Positions 43,037 to 55,436 are shown, counted from the stretch's first letter. The stretch: DNA of 64,000 nt from Limnephilus marmoratus (GCA_917880885.1 OU862919.1:53357058-53421057), one strand, 5' to 3'. Program-made: numbers and translations. Notes: generated by a model from the sequence alone, not told the origin.

Positions 43037-43908
43037 TTATCGTTTCCCGACTGGTTCCTGTGGAATGTGCATGGTTTGAAACATTTATACGCTTTATCTC
43101 CATATTTAGCGTGCGCAATGCAGTATCCGTTGGGCGATTTTTGAGGCGATCTACCTCGGGATCCTGGCCTAGGTCTCCACGAGTTGTTCGACGTTGAAGG
43201 TGACTGATGATTGTTATAGCGCCTTGGACTTTGATGTCTTCGCCCGCGGAAATTCTTTTGATGGCTGTTGTTATTCATTTTTAATTTCTTCATTTCTTCA
43301 GTTAACGCTGTCATCTGATTCTGCAGTTGAAGTAGGATAGTATTTTCGGATTCCATCCTTGAAGGTCCCGGTTGGTTTCTGTTGTCGACTGCAGTACACT
43401 CTGTTGTCTGGTAGACGTCGACAATTTTGTCAGCCGCTGATGCCAACTGATCGAGATTGTTATCCGGGAGTGCTGATAAAATTGCTTGAACATGTTGAGG
43501 TAGTCTTTGTAGCCAGAGCGTTTTTACGATGTTGCTTTCTGCAAGTGCTGGACCGGCTAGCTCCAGCATGTGACGTAATAAACCCGTCGGCTTTCTATCC
43601 TCCAGTTGTATGCCTGTAAGGAGTCGTGTCAATTTTTTCTCTTCCGAATCTTGTAGACGTTCAATGAGTGCTGATTTAATTCGTTGATATTTTTCATTCG
43701 CTGGAGGTTTAATTACGATATCGCTGACGCATTGTAGCGCTTCGGAATCCAATGCTGCTACAATGATATTATATTTTGTAAAATCGTCCTTGACCCGTGA
43801 ATTTGCAAATTGGCTTTCAGCTTGGGCGAACCAGAGTGCGATATGATGTTTCCAGACAGATGATAATCTCACTGTTACGTGCTGTACATCCGTGTTTGAT
43901 TGCTCCAT
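43021..43908 (-). CDS. Gypsy gag
   Basis: 295 codons, intact. Structural capsid-type protein of an insect Gypsy element. The N-terminal two thirds are helical, with WFAQAESQF near the start and [11 protein letters not shown] near residue 150, both familiar from insect Gypsy gag proteins. The C-terminal third is basic (Arg/Ser/Pro/Asn). Near residues 263-280 it has C-x2-H...KC...C ([19 protein letters not shown]), a diverged zinc-finger-like motif usual in this group instead of a standard CCHC knuckle. Its stop overlaps the open pol frame. The ATG is the first in frame. Confidence 0.85.
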   Translation of the reverse strand: MEQSNTDVQHVTVRLSSVWKHHIALWFAQAESQFANSRVKDDFTKYNIIVAALDSEALQCVSDIVIKPPANEKYQRIKSALIERLQDSEEKKLTRLLTGIQLEDRKPTGLLRHMLELAGPALAESNIVKTLWLQRLPQHVQAILSALPDNNLDQLASAADKIVDVYQTTECTAVDNRNQPGPSRMESENTILLQLQNQMTALTEEMKKLKMNNNSHQKNFRGRRHQSPRRYNNHQSPSTSNNSWRPRPGSRGRSPQKSPNGYCIAHAKYGDKAYKCFKPCTFHRNQSGNDKGSPL

Positions 43909-44832
43909 TTTTTTGGTTTATTAATTTCAGGTTCTTCAAAAAGTTTACTTATGCAAGGATTGCTATTTCCGATGTGGAGTGTGTTGTCTTCATCACCCGA
44001 TATGATGTCTTCGTCGGAGATCATTTCAGCATTTGTAAAGATTTAAGTACGCAAGACATATTATATTTAAGAGAAAAAAAAAAACATCCCAAATAAAAAA
44101 ATATTTTAAAGCCTTATCACAGTGGAAAAAACACAAGAAATCTAGTAAAAATTGCAATTCATGTAAATATACAGCATGTAAAAAGTATTTGCACAACTAA
44201 ATTCACCATATGTTTAAAGCGTGGCACACTGCATTTATGTTAAATTATTTAAAAAAAATTTTTGTGTAATTATTTAAAACTTTAAAAATCATTTATTGGA
44301 TTTGCTAAAATTTGTCTTGCAAACATAATGTGTGCATAAAATTTGAAATGTGATAATTCATTTGTTAGAAAGTTATGAAGCAAATTTTAATTTCGTAACA
44401 ATGCGTTTGTAAAATTATTGAAAGTACGGATTATCTGAAAAAAAAAAAACAGTGACTCTGATATTGTTAATGATCGTTAGTGATCTTTATCTGCTAGCAA
44501 TGGTTTTTCGCTACAACAAAAAAAGAGAGCACGTGGACACAAAACTTGTAACATTATTGTTTAATAATTTTTTTAAAATTTTACGTGGCTTATCCAGGGT
44601 ACGATAGTATGGACCAGTCTCCTGCAGCTTGAATCCTCAGCGCAATCTGCAATCATCCGGCGAGTCGCTCGAAGTTTCAAATTACACGCTCCACCCTGAT
44701 GTGCCTGGTATCAGATTGCAGCTCTGCCAGGGATTCATTCTCAGGAAAACTTCCCAGGACATTGCTTTGTGAACTCCGGTCGTATTATTTCGTGATTAGG
44801 TCGTGTATATGTGTTCGTCGGTAGGTCACCAA
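43909..44832 (-). other. Gypsy 5' leader
   Basis: About 0.9 kb between the 5' LTR and gag, non-coding. The first bases after the LTR, TTGGTGACCTACCGACG (complement of 44816-44832), look like a primer-binding site of the TGGTGACC type known from insect Gypsy elements. The matching tRNA cannot be verified here. Confidence 0.55.
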
Positions 44833-45219
44833 TATGGTGGTTGTCACCAATATGGCATTTGTAGGGTGAATAATGAATCACCTCTGTCGCGGATTGGTAC
44901 ACCATCAAGATCACGGGATGTGAACAATACACTGATATTTCTTGAATAATAAACTTCAATTTATTGACAAATTAATTAACCGTGATGTTACTCTAAAATC
45001 AGAAGGGTTTTCTTAAGATTACACGAGATCGTAATAAAAGCAGAAATGAAGAACCAACAAATCCGGCCGGAGTTCACAAAGCAAGTGGCTGTCAAATCTG
45101 TCAGGATAGTTTACATCAACCGGCCGCTCGTGGCGCTAATGTTGTAAATTGCCAGTGCGATAAATAATATTATTAACATCTAAAAATAGTTCCTTCCCAC
45201 TTTTATTACGATCTCCACA
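44833..45219 (-). repeat. 5' LTR of the Gypsy element
   Basis: 387 bp; see the partner at 37974-38356. The extra four bases are GTTA within CCGTGATGTTACTC. Confidence 0.92.
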
Positions 45220-45223
45220 AACC

Positions 45224-46451
45224 AATAATAATATCCTCGTGCTCTTAATCTTCCAAGTTGTAGTTGTATTCATTACCAAACACCGCGTACATAATGTACC
45301 TACGGACAAATGTTTGGCGAGCGAAATGCCCATAAATGAACAGAACTAATACCCATATTCCGAAATACGCCACGATACGTTTATTATATCTGTGTGTGTG
45401 TACGCGCGCCAATAGCGCCTCCCACACGCACACTTCGGAGCGACTGAGTCCCGCGCCACTACAGGCCGCCGCGCAGAAAAGTAAAGACCGATATAGGTTT
45501 ACAGCGCTATTCGCTATGAGACTTTTCTGCATGTCAACCGTTTTCGGAACTCGATCCTGGAATGCACATTTAATGTAAATTTTTAGACGCTTGGAGTAAA
45601 ATGGTGGTTGAAAAGAAACATTTTGACAAATTTACACCGAAAAAGAGAATTTTCGAGTACTTACTGTTTTTGTAGCTTTCTGAGATTATTGCAACGCTTC
45701 AAGTGTATCGGTATTCTATGTTTAGAGCGACTAATGAAGTATTTTGACGGCATTTTCAAAATATATAGGCTATAAAACCAGGAGCGTAGAGTTTCACTAC
45801 TTGCCGCCGGGGGCTTCTCTCCCGGAATAAGCAAGAATATCAGATCTGTTAGAATTTGATGTAAAATGAAGTATTTATTTAATTGTTAATATTTACAGAT
45901 ACCATAACGATAATCAGAGGCCGTACTTCTATAGATGTATGTATTATGTATATATTTTGAATTAAAAATATTGTGTAAAATCATTATTAATGCGACAATC
46001 ATAGATTTAAGTTTAAAAAATGGGTTGTATGGTGTAATCAATGTTTTTATTTTTCATGGACGAATGCCTACATCAATTACAAAAAAAATAAGCTGATTGA
46101 AAATAATGGTCCATTATTTGGTAACAAAAAATATCAAGTCTGAGAATGACACATGAAAGGTAGTATTAAGCCGTTTTAGAGAGCCGTTTTTCAGAAAATA
46201 ACCATTCTGCCCCTATAACACACTCTCAAGTAATGAAGAATAACTATAGAGGGCGGACAGGCGACGTCGATGTTTTTAACAAATTGGCATTCCGATATTA
46301 TTATAATTTTGCACACTTCATGTTCAAAACGAGAAGAAAATTACTGTCAATGTGTAATTTATAAATACGCAGGGAACCCCAGTTAGTCGTTAAATAAATA
46401 TAAATTATTTTTGTAACGCACGTTATATTCTTACAGTATGATATTGTAGTA
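45224..46451 (+). other. intron 2, unassigned with a GC-rich patch
   Basis: 45395-45480 is GC-rich with TGTGTGTGTACGCGCGCC and GAGCGACTGAGTCCCGCG; the rest is AT-rich. No gene recognised. Confidence 0.4.
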
Positions 46452-46854
46452 ATTTTTTTTACATTAGCACCACACAGGAGGCCCTGATGAAATTAATTCC
46501 CCTTGGGGCCTATAAATATCATCTTTGGGGATGTCATGTGGAGGATATTTTTAGGAAAGGAAGGAGAGGTGGGAAGAAAAAGGGTATTAGGTGTGGGTAG
46601 GAATCTGGGGGTTAGTGTGTCCAGGAATGACGGACGAATGAATCCATCCCTCCCACTGCGATGCAAGGTGATGTTCCGAGAGAGTACGGCTGAAGAAGTC
46701 AAAAGGAATCCCTCAATCATTCTCTCCCGATCCAGCCTGCCATGGGCAGACGCATCCGTTGCCAAGACCCGAACAAACCTCACCCCATGAACCCGGGTAC
46801 CCCTGCTAAGTCACCAAATGGCAGAGTTGTTGGTTATCCATACCCGCCTCCCAG
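46452..46854 (-). repeat. SINE-A copy, best preserved
   Basis: Antisense, about 403 bp, from the tail (AATTTTTTTTACATTAGCAC at low coordinates) to the head (TACCCGCCTCCCAGAG). It carries the full 3' region: outer arms CCACACAG/ATGTGG and a partly preserved inner hairpin (GGCCCTGATGA.../...GGGGCC), and the whole body. The head lacks ~60 bp present in the copy at 1882. Good reference copy for the family. Confidence 0.8.
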
Positions 46855-48359
46855 AGTGATTGCAAGGTTACCGTTACTGAAACATAAACTTCAATCCTAT
46901 TCATAAGAACTTCCAGAATTAATATATCGGAAGTCTCCAACTTTAAGTATACTAACTAGATCATCCCACGATTCGGCACAAGTCATGTCCGTATTATGTA
47001 TGATAGCGCTCGAACTTTTATAAAAAGTACGCATATAATGTAGGTAGGTCTCTGCGAGGTATTTTATTGTCAGTGTTTCTATCATGAAAGCAATTGTACT
47101 GTGTACAACTATAGTATATACTAGAAGAAAGTCACAGTATCTTGCGATAACGTGCGATGATCCAGAGTTGTTTGTTACTGATGAAAATTCGTAACTTATT
47201 AGAAAAAATCTAATTAATGTTTAAATGACTACAAATCTTGTTTGTAAAACAGAAATAAATTGAAGAAAGGATAAAACTTTCTGACAAATCTATTTGCATA
47301 ATTTGTCTTATTTGAATAGCTTGGCAAACAAATGGACAAACACTGTGTTGATAAACAAACACCCCAACCCTTGAAGGAAATAAGTTAACATAACGATTCA
47401 TACAGAAATTCACGATGAGTCATAACTTCTTGTAACAAATAATATTGATTATTTGTTATCTAGGAGTTAAGTCAACTTTTAATTCGTTTACAAAGAAGAC
47501 GGAGAACCCTGCGTCTAACTTGGCAATTTCATAATTTCCTACCCTTTATTTTTATTAAACCTACTACATAACAACTCATGAAACCCATTTTTCGGTTCCA
47601 TAACAACTCAATAAAATGGAATTTCAATACCCTTTTGAAAAATTGTTAAAAATAGCCCATGATCTAAAACGAAACCTATTTAACCAATTTTTTTTTGTTT
47701 TCACACTTTTAGTGACTTTTGAATGTAGTGATGAAGTTGCACATTGTTAGTAATCGGTCCTGGATACCCCTGATTTAATAGAACTAATACGATTTCATTG
47801 CCCTGGTCGCGCTAACAATAGACTGACTCTGCCGTTCTACTATAATAACACACATACATTATCACATTATTACTCACCAATCAGTCGATTACACATTTTG
47901 GGAAATGAATATGCTAACATCGGCGACATTTATTTCTTAAAATTAGCGAAATATAAACATGCACTCAAAAATTATTTTTCCATAATGTAACTTTATATAC
48001 GTAATATGGACATGTTGAAATGAAATGATGATATTTCTCATTGTTCTTTTTTGTTGTGATTCACAAAATAATTGTATGTTATTTTTAAGTTTAAAACTAC
48101 TATTATGTAAAGATATTATTTTTCTTACTTTTGTACTCTATTCTATGTTTATTTATAAAAGGCAGTATAGCCGTTTATGTATTTAAAATTAAAATTAAAA
48201 TTAAAAATTAAAATAATAATATTTTGATGTTTATGTGAAAAATCACCCCAAGGGCGCTGTCCAATTTTTTTTGTACTCCCTTATTAATTTATAACATTTC
48301 TACCTTATTACTTCTAATTACATACTAGATAAACCATTCTAACAAATTATGGCTAAAAT
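46855..48359 (+). other. intron 2, nothing recognised
   Basis: AT-rich; an (AAAATT)n run at about 48183-48212. No gene. Confidence 0.4.
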
Positions 48360-48748
48360 ATTTCATCAACATATTAACAAACGGATTGCAATTTTAGAGC
48401 ACCGGCTTCGGGTAGGAATGCTATCCTTGTTCTACCGGTATTACAATGGAAGATGGAAGGTGCATAGTCGGGAAACACGCCAAACGCGTGCCCAATATTT
48501 GTATATGGTTGACATTTGTCACGTGAGAACGGGTTATTTCTTCGACTCGTTCTTGTGTTCAACAGCTCGGCAGAATGTTTTGCTGGCCTCTGTGTTTCCT
48601 CCTTCCTACAACATGGGTCTCTTCAAGATCAATGTTCATTCCTTTCTCTCCTCAAATAGACCCTCCACACAGCATCCCAGATGACATAGGCCATGAGGGA
48701 AATTATTGTCCTCAGGGCCTCCTGTGTCGAGTTAATGTAAAAAAAAAA
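48360..48748 (+). mobile_element. LINE-A 3' fragment, sense strand
   Basis: 5'-truncated copy. It encodes LEHRLRVGMLSLFYRYYNG, then (after a ~38-bp deletion relative to 59190-59772) the SRETRQTRAQ block and VFPPSYNMGLFK, then the 3' UTR and the tail GTTAATGTAAAAAAAAAA. An in-frame product of 111 codons remains open but holds only the C-terminal end of an RT ORF. Confidence 0.75.
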
Positions 48749-50194
48749 TCCACCGGTTTTTCGATCACTGATACAAAACTACATGTACAATGCATTTGAC
48801 CAATTAACGCGATGATGCGTAAAGTGTAGACATACGAGTATGTACTTATTTTTATTTATTTATACTCTGTATAGGCAGAAAGTATACACAACCATACTTA
48901 CACTTGAGATTAACACTGTTTATTTAGAGAAATTTTTACGCAGAGAACATAATTGGGAACACATGTTATTGGAAAAGTCATTATTTAATCTTGTTTCCAA
49001 AAGTGTTTGGGAAAGCAAAGTCAAAATTTTATGTATAGTAGGTACAACGATTTGATTAGAATATTCATCTTTCTAAATATGATTCGTCCCTCGGTAAGAG
49101 ACAGATTGATGTGCAAGGCTTTGAATAATGTTAATCTAATAAGAAAAAATATAGGCTGTACAAGAATGATACTCTCGGGTAAATATATTTAATTTACGGG
49201 TATGAGAGCCTAAAAAGGTAGGTCTTTAGTTTTTTTAAACACCACGCTTTATATTCAAATATGAAAGTTAACAAGAAAATAATTAAAATACACATCTTTA
49301 TGAAACCAAAGTTTCCAAACTGAATTTGAAAAATATTTATGAATCTTTGGGAAATTTTTATTAGTTATTTTATATGAAACGACCAAAAAAATAGATGACG
49401 ATAATGTTTATAATACATTTTCCAAATAAAATATGTGTTCAGTATTTTTAGTTAGAAAAAAAGTAAGGTGAGATATTTTTAAAACTTTTTACGTTTGCAT
49501 TCAAAATTTTTGTATTTCAAAAAATGTATGTTTATTTCGAATTATAAAATTTTAATGTGTATTTCAAAAACACCTTTCAAAAACAGTTTTTGGTTTTCGG
49601 ATGCGTTCAGAAATATTCCATTTATTTGGATTTTATTGCAAAGCGAAAATATTTTGACCTTCCGACAAAATAGGCCCGAGGCATGAGGGGTCAAAAGAAT
49701 TTATTATCTTCTCTGTCTTTAAAATATTAAGTTTAATTAATGGTTTGCGCCCGTACACACGCAATAAGAATATGAATAAAGAGTTTTGTTCATAAACAAA
49801 CTCAAATCATTCAAGAAAGGCTCCGTGCCCTGAAAAGTTCCCTTTAAAACTTTCCCACATTATACAAAGATGGAAATATATGTTTTCTTCCTTCGTGAAA
49901 TAATCGAAAGAAAACGAAATGTAAGGACAAATTAATCAGTTATTTTTCAAAACTCAAATCAAAGTACCTACCGTATTTTTATATCAAATGTCAGTTAAGA
50001 TTACCGCCTTTGAAAGTATACATCTCAAATATTATTAGGTATAATAAATAATATATCAGTTAGAATAATTTTCGCTGCCCGCCATCTACCGTGAAAAGCC
50101 TCAAACAAAACGGAATACATTGGTGTTGTGCTCGAGAATGTATCTCTACTTGACCCTACCGGTGAAAATTCAAACGTAAATCCTTGCCATGTAG
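48749..50194 (+). other. intron 2, nothing recognised
   Basis: AT-rich intronic sequence, no gene or repeat supported. Confidence 0.4.
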
Positions 50195-50278
50195 AAATTG
50201 GTTTGCGTCTGTGCTACGTTTTCTCGGAGACTACGTTAAACTCCTCAGAGAAAATTTAGCACAGACGCAAACCAATTT
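50195..50278. repeat. 84-nt hairpin with 22-bp perfect stem
   Basis: Arms start AAATTGGTTTGCGTCTGTGC and match perfectly for 22 bp, then a 2-base mismatch, 7 further pairs (TTTTCTC/GAGAAAA) and a loop of roughly 20 bases. Size and shape fit a microRNA precursor or a small MITE. Nothing distinguishes them here; a mature sequence is not one I know. Confidence 0.6.
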
Positions 50279-51417
50279 ATTAGGGATGATGGAGAAAGGG
50301 GTTACTATTAATTCCGCTTTTCAGCTGAAGATGGCGATGGTTTTCTTATTCTGTAATAAAAACAAAATGTAAGAACTTAGGCAGCGAGTCTTACAATTTA
50401 CAGGAAAATCGTTAACTTGCGTAAATGTGTGGTGTACTCAAAATTACACAAGAAATGGCAATTCACAGCGAAAGGTCGGGTAGTTTTTAATAATTGATAC
50501 ATTGTTTGGATTGTCACAGTTAAAACCAAGTTTTCGAACTCGAAGAACCCCCGCGCCCTGCGTTTCCCGGCAAAATTCGAAACATTTATGTACTGGTTTT
50601 TGTTTTTGTCGTACATTTCAAAAAAGTGTGCGCCTTTTTAAAAGTTAAGCAATTTTGCTATAATTTGTGCACCAAATGAACTATACCTATAGGTATGACG
50701 ATTCGCAATATGCAACTTTTTAAAAACTGCGACATAAAGAAATGCGAAAAAATAAATTAAAACCTACGAATTACGTATTATAATTATATTATTTACTTAC
50801 ATTAATATCATCATAATGATTTGTTACATACACTGCATAGTTTAGGAGACACAAATATTTCATAGACTTTGATCATAGTTTTGACGGAGCGGGCGGGTGT
50901 TTCAAATTATATAGTTTGAAAACCTTTTTTTAATGTTTCGCCACTATCGGTGTGCACAAATACATTCAAACGTTTCCTCTTTAGATGCTTTGCCTGGACC
51001 TCGATATTAGATTACGTTATTATATACAATGAAATTTTTCTTTGCACCCCGTTTAGTAAGTAGTTACAAAAAATCTTTTGTTTGCAACTACGAATGTGAT
51101 TTAAAATTACTAAATATCGACAAATAAATTGTTGTAACCGTAATTTTGCTCAGGCAGGTGTATTACTTAAACTCTTCATAGGGTGTTGCTTGCGGACGTT
51201 GTACATAATCTTCAAAATAATATTTTACATTTTACAATGCAATGCTCTCCACCTTAGAGATACGAAAGTTTTTTTTTGTTTAAATCATCTGCACTGGAAA
51301 AGTTAAAGTCTTTAGTACCTAACATTATTATTAGCAATCTATGCCAAAAAATTCATTATCCTATCTCACGTTACGTGAACTGAACGTGGGAGAAGGTTAT
51401 ACATAAACATATATAAA
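50279..51417 (+). other. intron 2, nothing recognised
   Basis: AT-rich intronic sequence without visible features. Confidence 0.4.
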
Positions 51418-51593
51418 ATAAATGAAACAATGTTACTTTGTTTGAACCACTAAAAGTAAAGCTGACCGGTTTCGGAACGACCGTACCTTCTTCAAGGCAA
51501 ACGTATACCTGAAGAAGGAACGTTCGTTCTGAAACCGGTCGGCTTTACTCAAAAATGCAAGTGGTTCAAACAAAGTAACATTGTTTCATTTAT
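51418..51593. mobile_element. 176-bp hairpin element with hammerhead-like core
   Basis: Near-perfect inverted repeat: the outer ~34 bp of both arms match exactly (starting ATAAATGAAACAATGTTACT), then a small asymmetry, then about 45 further mostly matching positions. The + strand of the right arm has CTGAAGA (51509-51515) ... GAAACCGGTC (51531-51540), and the - strand of the left arm carries a close variant (TTGAAGA ... GAAACC). No target duplication was recognised. It could be a foldback element or a retroelement terminal fragment. Confidence 0.7.
51509..51540 (+). ncRNA. hammerhead-ribozyme-like core
   Basis: CTGAAGA, a stem GGAAC/GTTCT closing a GTTC loop, then GAAAC and a short CC-GG with GGTC, where GUC would be the classical cleavage triplet of a minimal stem-III hammerhead. 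One unpaired base (A51516) at the base of stem II and a poor stem I speak against full activity. Confidence 0.4.
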
Positions 51594-53574
51594 CTATAAT
51601 GGATAACCACAAAGTTATAGCTACATTCAAAAGTACATATAAAATAATTTAAAAGAGCTCCAACTTACGTCGGTATTATTTACGACGCAATAGACTGGTG
51701 CGGTTATATAATTATATAAGGCCAGTACTCACCTCGTTCATGCTCGATTCAATATCTCAACGTGTGTACCGTCTCATTCGATGCTTTTTTGTTAGACTTT
51801 CTAGATGCGTAAAAGATTCAATGACCGTAATTCTTGTTCGATGTTTGACAGAAATTTACGGCGCTACAAGTATAAGTTGGCGAAAAATGAATGACAATGT
51901 ACTGACAAAACGATAAAATAACGATAAACGAGTTGGTTTATATTTACGCCACCGCCAACGTTTGGCAGGTTTTTGGTGGTATATCTATAGCATCTTGTGT
52001 CGAGCTGCTCGAGTGTGTGAACGCAATGACGAGTAAACATGTTTGATCGAGCCAACCGTCGAGCATGAATATACGTGTAAACATAGCATTAGGCTAATAA
52101 TAATAACACGCACATTATACACACAGCACAGCTTACACATATATATGTATTTTAATTTTTCTGACGTAACTACAATTTTAGTTTTTAGTGCCTACTTAAT
52201 TACACTCAAAATATTATAGGTTAAGCTCTGAGTAAGTCTGCCAACATTTGTATTATTTAAATAAATCATTGCTCCATTACGGTGGTGTAGTGTCACAAAA
52301 GAAATACATGTGCGTTGTAACTAAATACATGATAAATATTTGAAAAATCTGTAAATAAATTTTCTACAGATTTTCAGTCTTAGACTCAGTGAGATCACAT
52401 ATCAATACCTACAGGGTTAGCAGTAATTCATTGAAAGTGGTTGCTTAAATACCAGCAAAACGCGATGTAAGGCAAATAGCATCATTCATAAGTAAAATTC
52501 TGAAGAGCCAAGACTCTAACCACTTGAAAAGTTACCCCTTGAGATATCGCATTGCTTCAGATGAATATAAACTGTAAATAACGCTTCAATCAAAGTTTTC
52601 ATTATTCGCCGTCAATGAGATATTTCGTTTAGTAATTTAGTTTAATTTGCCCCTGTGAGCGATCAGTTGATCGCGACACTTCACAAGATAAAAATGTTAA
52701 TAAATTACATCATTTATATAAATAATATTATTTTCTGTAATCTTAATGTAGGTATTTATCTTTATTTATTTGAAGGCCAGAGGGTTTTTAATTGTAAGTA
52801 ATACAACTTTTACATGAGAATAACTTTAAAATGAAATAATTAAAAATAAAATTACAATAGATAAAAAATATGTACAAAATTTTTTTTTTAAACACAGATA
52901 TCAAATAGGTTTACAAAAAGACAACAGAAGGTTTAAAAAGAGTGTTTGGAATAAATTCTTGACAGTTATCTGCGATTTTCGTTCCGTCGCCAACTGGGGT
53001 AGGAACCCAAAATCTCTGAAAATACAATCCTTCGGATAAAATTTTAAATAGAGACATTATAGATTTGGTCTTTCTACAAAACCAAAAAACACATAATCCA
53101 ACATTATAAAAGAAATAGATTAAAACACTAAAACATTGTTTAATTCGTAAGTATCATTTCTTGTACGGTCGCCAGTCTTCAAACGCCATAATTTAAAAAA
53201 AAGCCCCAGCCGTCGCGACTGTTGGAAACTATATTCGTTGATTACTGAAGAGGTTTTTAATGAAATTAACTAATTATAATTATTCCTCGAAAACACATAA
53301 ATATCTAAGTCATAACAATAATTTGCAATAAAATTTATGAATAAATGAAAAAACAACATGATAAAATGCATGGGGTAACTGAGTCACATGACATCTAAAA
53401 TCTTGTTAGCATATTGGCTTACCAACGGTTAATTTCATGTCAATATGCATAAATAAACTAAAACATAATATTACTGCTGATTCTGTTCTGAGTCCCAAAT
53501 TAACTAAATGTGTGTCAAAAACCTGTGGAACACCTATTGCAATATAAGTGACCATTATTTGTCGGGCGGGCGAA
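51594..53574 (+). other. intron 2, nothing recognised
   Basis: AT-rich. No gene, RNA or repeat boundary seen. Confidence 0.4.
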
Positions 53575-53740
53575 TTACTCGCGCTCGCCGCCCTTCCCTC
53601 CGCTCCCCGCTCCCCGCCCCACGAGACGGGTCGCAGATGGCGAGGATAATGGCATTGTAATTCGATTTGGTCCCGCAAGGTGTTCACTCTGGTTTTCATC
53701 TCGCCAACAAGTAAATAAAAACGACGAAATGACATGCAAT
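53575..53740. other. GC-rich island
   Basis: Rich in G and C, with CGGGCGGGCG, CTCGCGCTCGCCGCC and CTCCCCGCTCCCCGCCCC, unlike the AT-rich surroundings. A - strand frame of 109 codons (53735-53406) crosses it but has no known motif. It may be a conserved exon, enhancer or promoter of an unannotated transcript; I cannot tell. Confidence 0.4.
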
Positions 53741-55139
53741 CTAATTTACTATGGCTGCGGCTGTACGGGAATATGTACTTATTACTTTATCACGAGAAAA
53801 ACAGGCGGCTCTGTGGCCTACAGCCTACACTATGTTTATAGGTAATAATGCTTACCTTGTTATGATAATAATACGTTGTTCACGAACAAGATTTCCTAAG
53901 CACACTCGCTAAGCAATCGAGGGGTTACAATTTCACCTACAAATTCCTTAAAAACATTTTTACCAGATGTTCTTCCATTTTTCTTCCCAATATTTTTAAT
54001 AAAAACCAATGGTATTAAATTTATGTACAGAGTGTTAAGAGATGCACATGCCTTACTTTAACCAGTGATTCATGACATTATTTGAAGATAAAAATGTCAT
54101 CGAAATTTTGGTCTCTGATGATCTTTTTAATACATTTTTTTTTCTTCAAAATCAAAAAACATTTTTTTCACATGTCGTCACTGGTCACTCAGCCGAGTAA
54201 TATCCCAGCCCCCCATTTTCTGTGATTTTATTCATACATGTATCAAGAAAATTTTAAAAGTTTTAGGTAACAGAAAAAACAATAATGAGTGTAACACGTA
54301 ACATGTGGTAGGCATAAAGAAACATTTAAATGTGAATATTAATAAAATATAAAATGTTAAAATATTTAAAGAGAAAGAAAAAATTGTTTTTGAATTGTAG
54401 TTAACATAAATTAACATGTTGCGTGTTCATACGGGTTTATAAAGTAGGTCCCTTAACACCCTGTATAATATAAGTATAGTAAATTAATGCACTATTATAC
54501 TCCCCGTATAATTGATATTACAATTACTCACCACTGTTATAATAATATGATTTCTAGAGTACCATTAAAAGCGAATAATACCTACTATCAATCATTGTGT
54601 ACTGTCTCACGCATTGGGACATGTTTTGGTATGTTAGTGATGTTATCTGTATCCTACTAAATACAAAGACATTAGCCTGAGGTAAATATTATAAATGTCA
54701 CAATGTATTACTAAATTGTATATTGGTTCTAAAGAAAAACGGTAGACGACCTTAATATTATCATCATAATAATTTCCTTCATCTAACACCGTACTTAAAA
54801 GTTTATTAAAATAGTTTACATCCGAACCATAATTTAATTTATGAAATAATCGTATATGAAAAGTGCAAGAGAACAAGTAGCCATTTACAAAGCTGTTATG
54901 TCTTCGGCAGTCTGGAACAAATGGTTCCTCTTAATTTGTCCTGGCAGAATGTGACTATGTGGAAATGTTGAGCGATCGCTATTGGCGTGTGAGGAACCAA
55001 TAGGATTGCTTCCACGATTCAAAAAAGGTGAATTATATATTATCTATATCTGCTTATCTTGTTAATATCCATAAGTTAAAATTTATTTTCTAAATACTTA
55101 ACATTATAATACAATATTCTTAATAACGTTGTTTGATAC
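53741..55139 (+). other. intron 2, nothing recognised
   Basis: AT-rich sequence without recognisable genes. Confidence 0.4.
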
Positions 55140-55436
55140 AAAATATAGTTATTACACTAACTTACTTAGTAACTGTTAGTAACGCTGTTTCTCCACAGGG
55201 GTAGGTAGAGAGGACGGCCCGTCAAACAACTTGGTCTCGGCACAAACTCTTTACCTCATTCAGATTCATACATCGACTAATATTCACTTGATCGTGCCAT
55301 GTCTTAAGCGCGTCCCCGACTTTTTCTACCATTCATATGTGCGTAATATATGTACTCGTAGGTATTCATTCTTCTTACACTACTTTCTTCGGTCATTCGC
55401 TCTATATGCCCAAACCATCTGAGGGTCCCTATCTTA
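55140..55436 (-). mobile_element. RTE-like LINE, short 3' fragment
   Basis: Same 3' end as 33866-34560: the + strand reads GCTGTTTCTCCACAGGGGTA, then GAGAGGACGG, TCGGCACAAACTC, and further on TGCCCAAACCATCTGAGG. More diverged and shorter. Tail of TTAGT-like repeats near 55150-55185. Confidence 0.65.

Larger units (their letters stand above)
37974..45219 (-). mobile_element. Gypsy-type LTR retrotransposon, internally deleted
   Basis: 7.25 kb, antisense to the receptor gene. Two LTRs (37974-38356 and 44833-45219) are flanked by a 4-bp duplication AACC (37970-37973 and 45220-45223). A purine tract (complement of 38357-38368) precedes the 3' LTR and a TTGGTGACC-type primer-binding site follows the 5' LTR. 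Gag (43908-43021) and the start of pol (to 41978) are present. RNase H and integrase are missing; their place is taken by 40288-41977 (non-coding, with a 61-bp tandem repeat) and by a nested DNA transposon (38490-40287). No envelope ORF. Confidence 0.92.

Noticed and set aside
53406..53735. 109-codon - strand frame as a gene
   Set aside because: Only base composition supports it; no recognisable domain. Kept as a finding on the GC-rich island.
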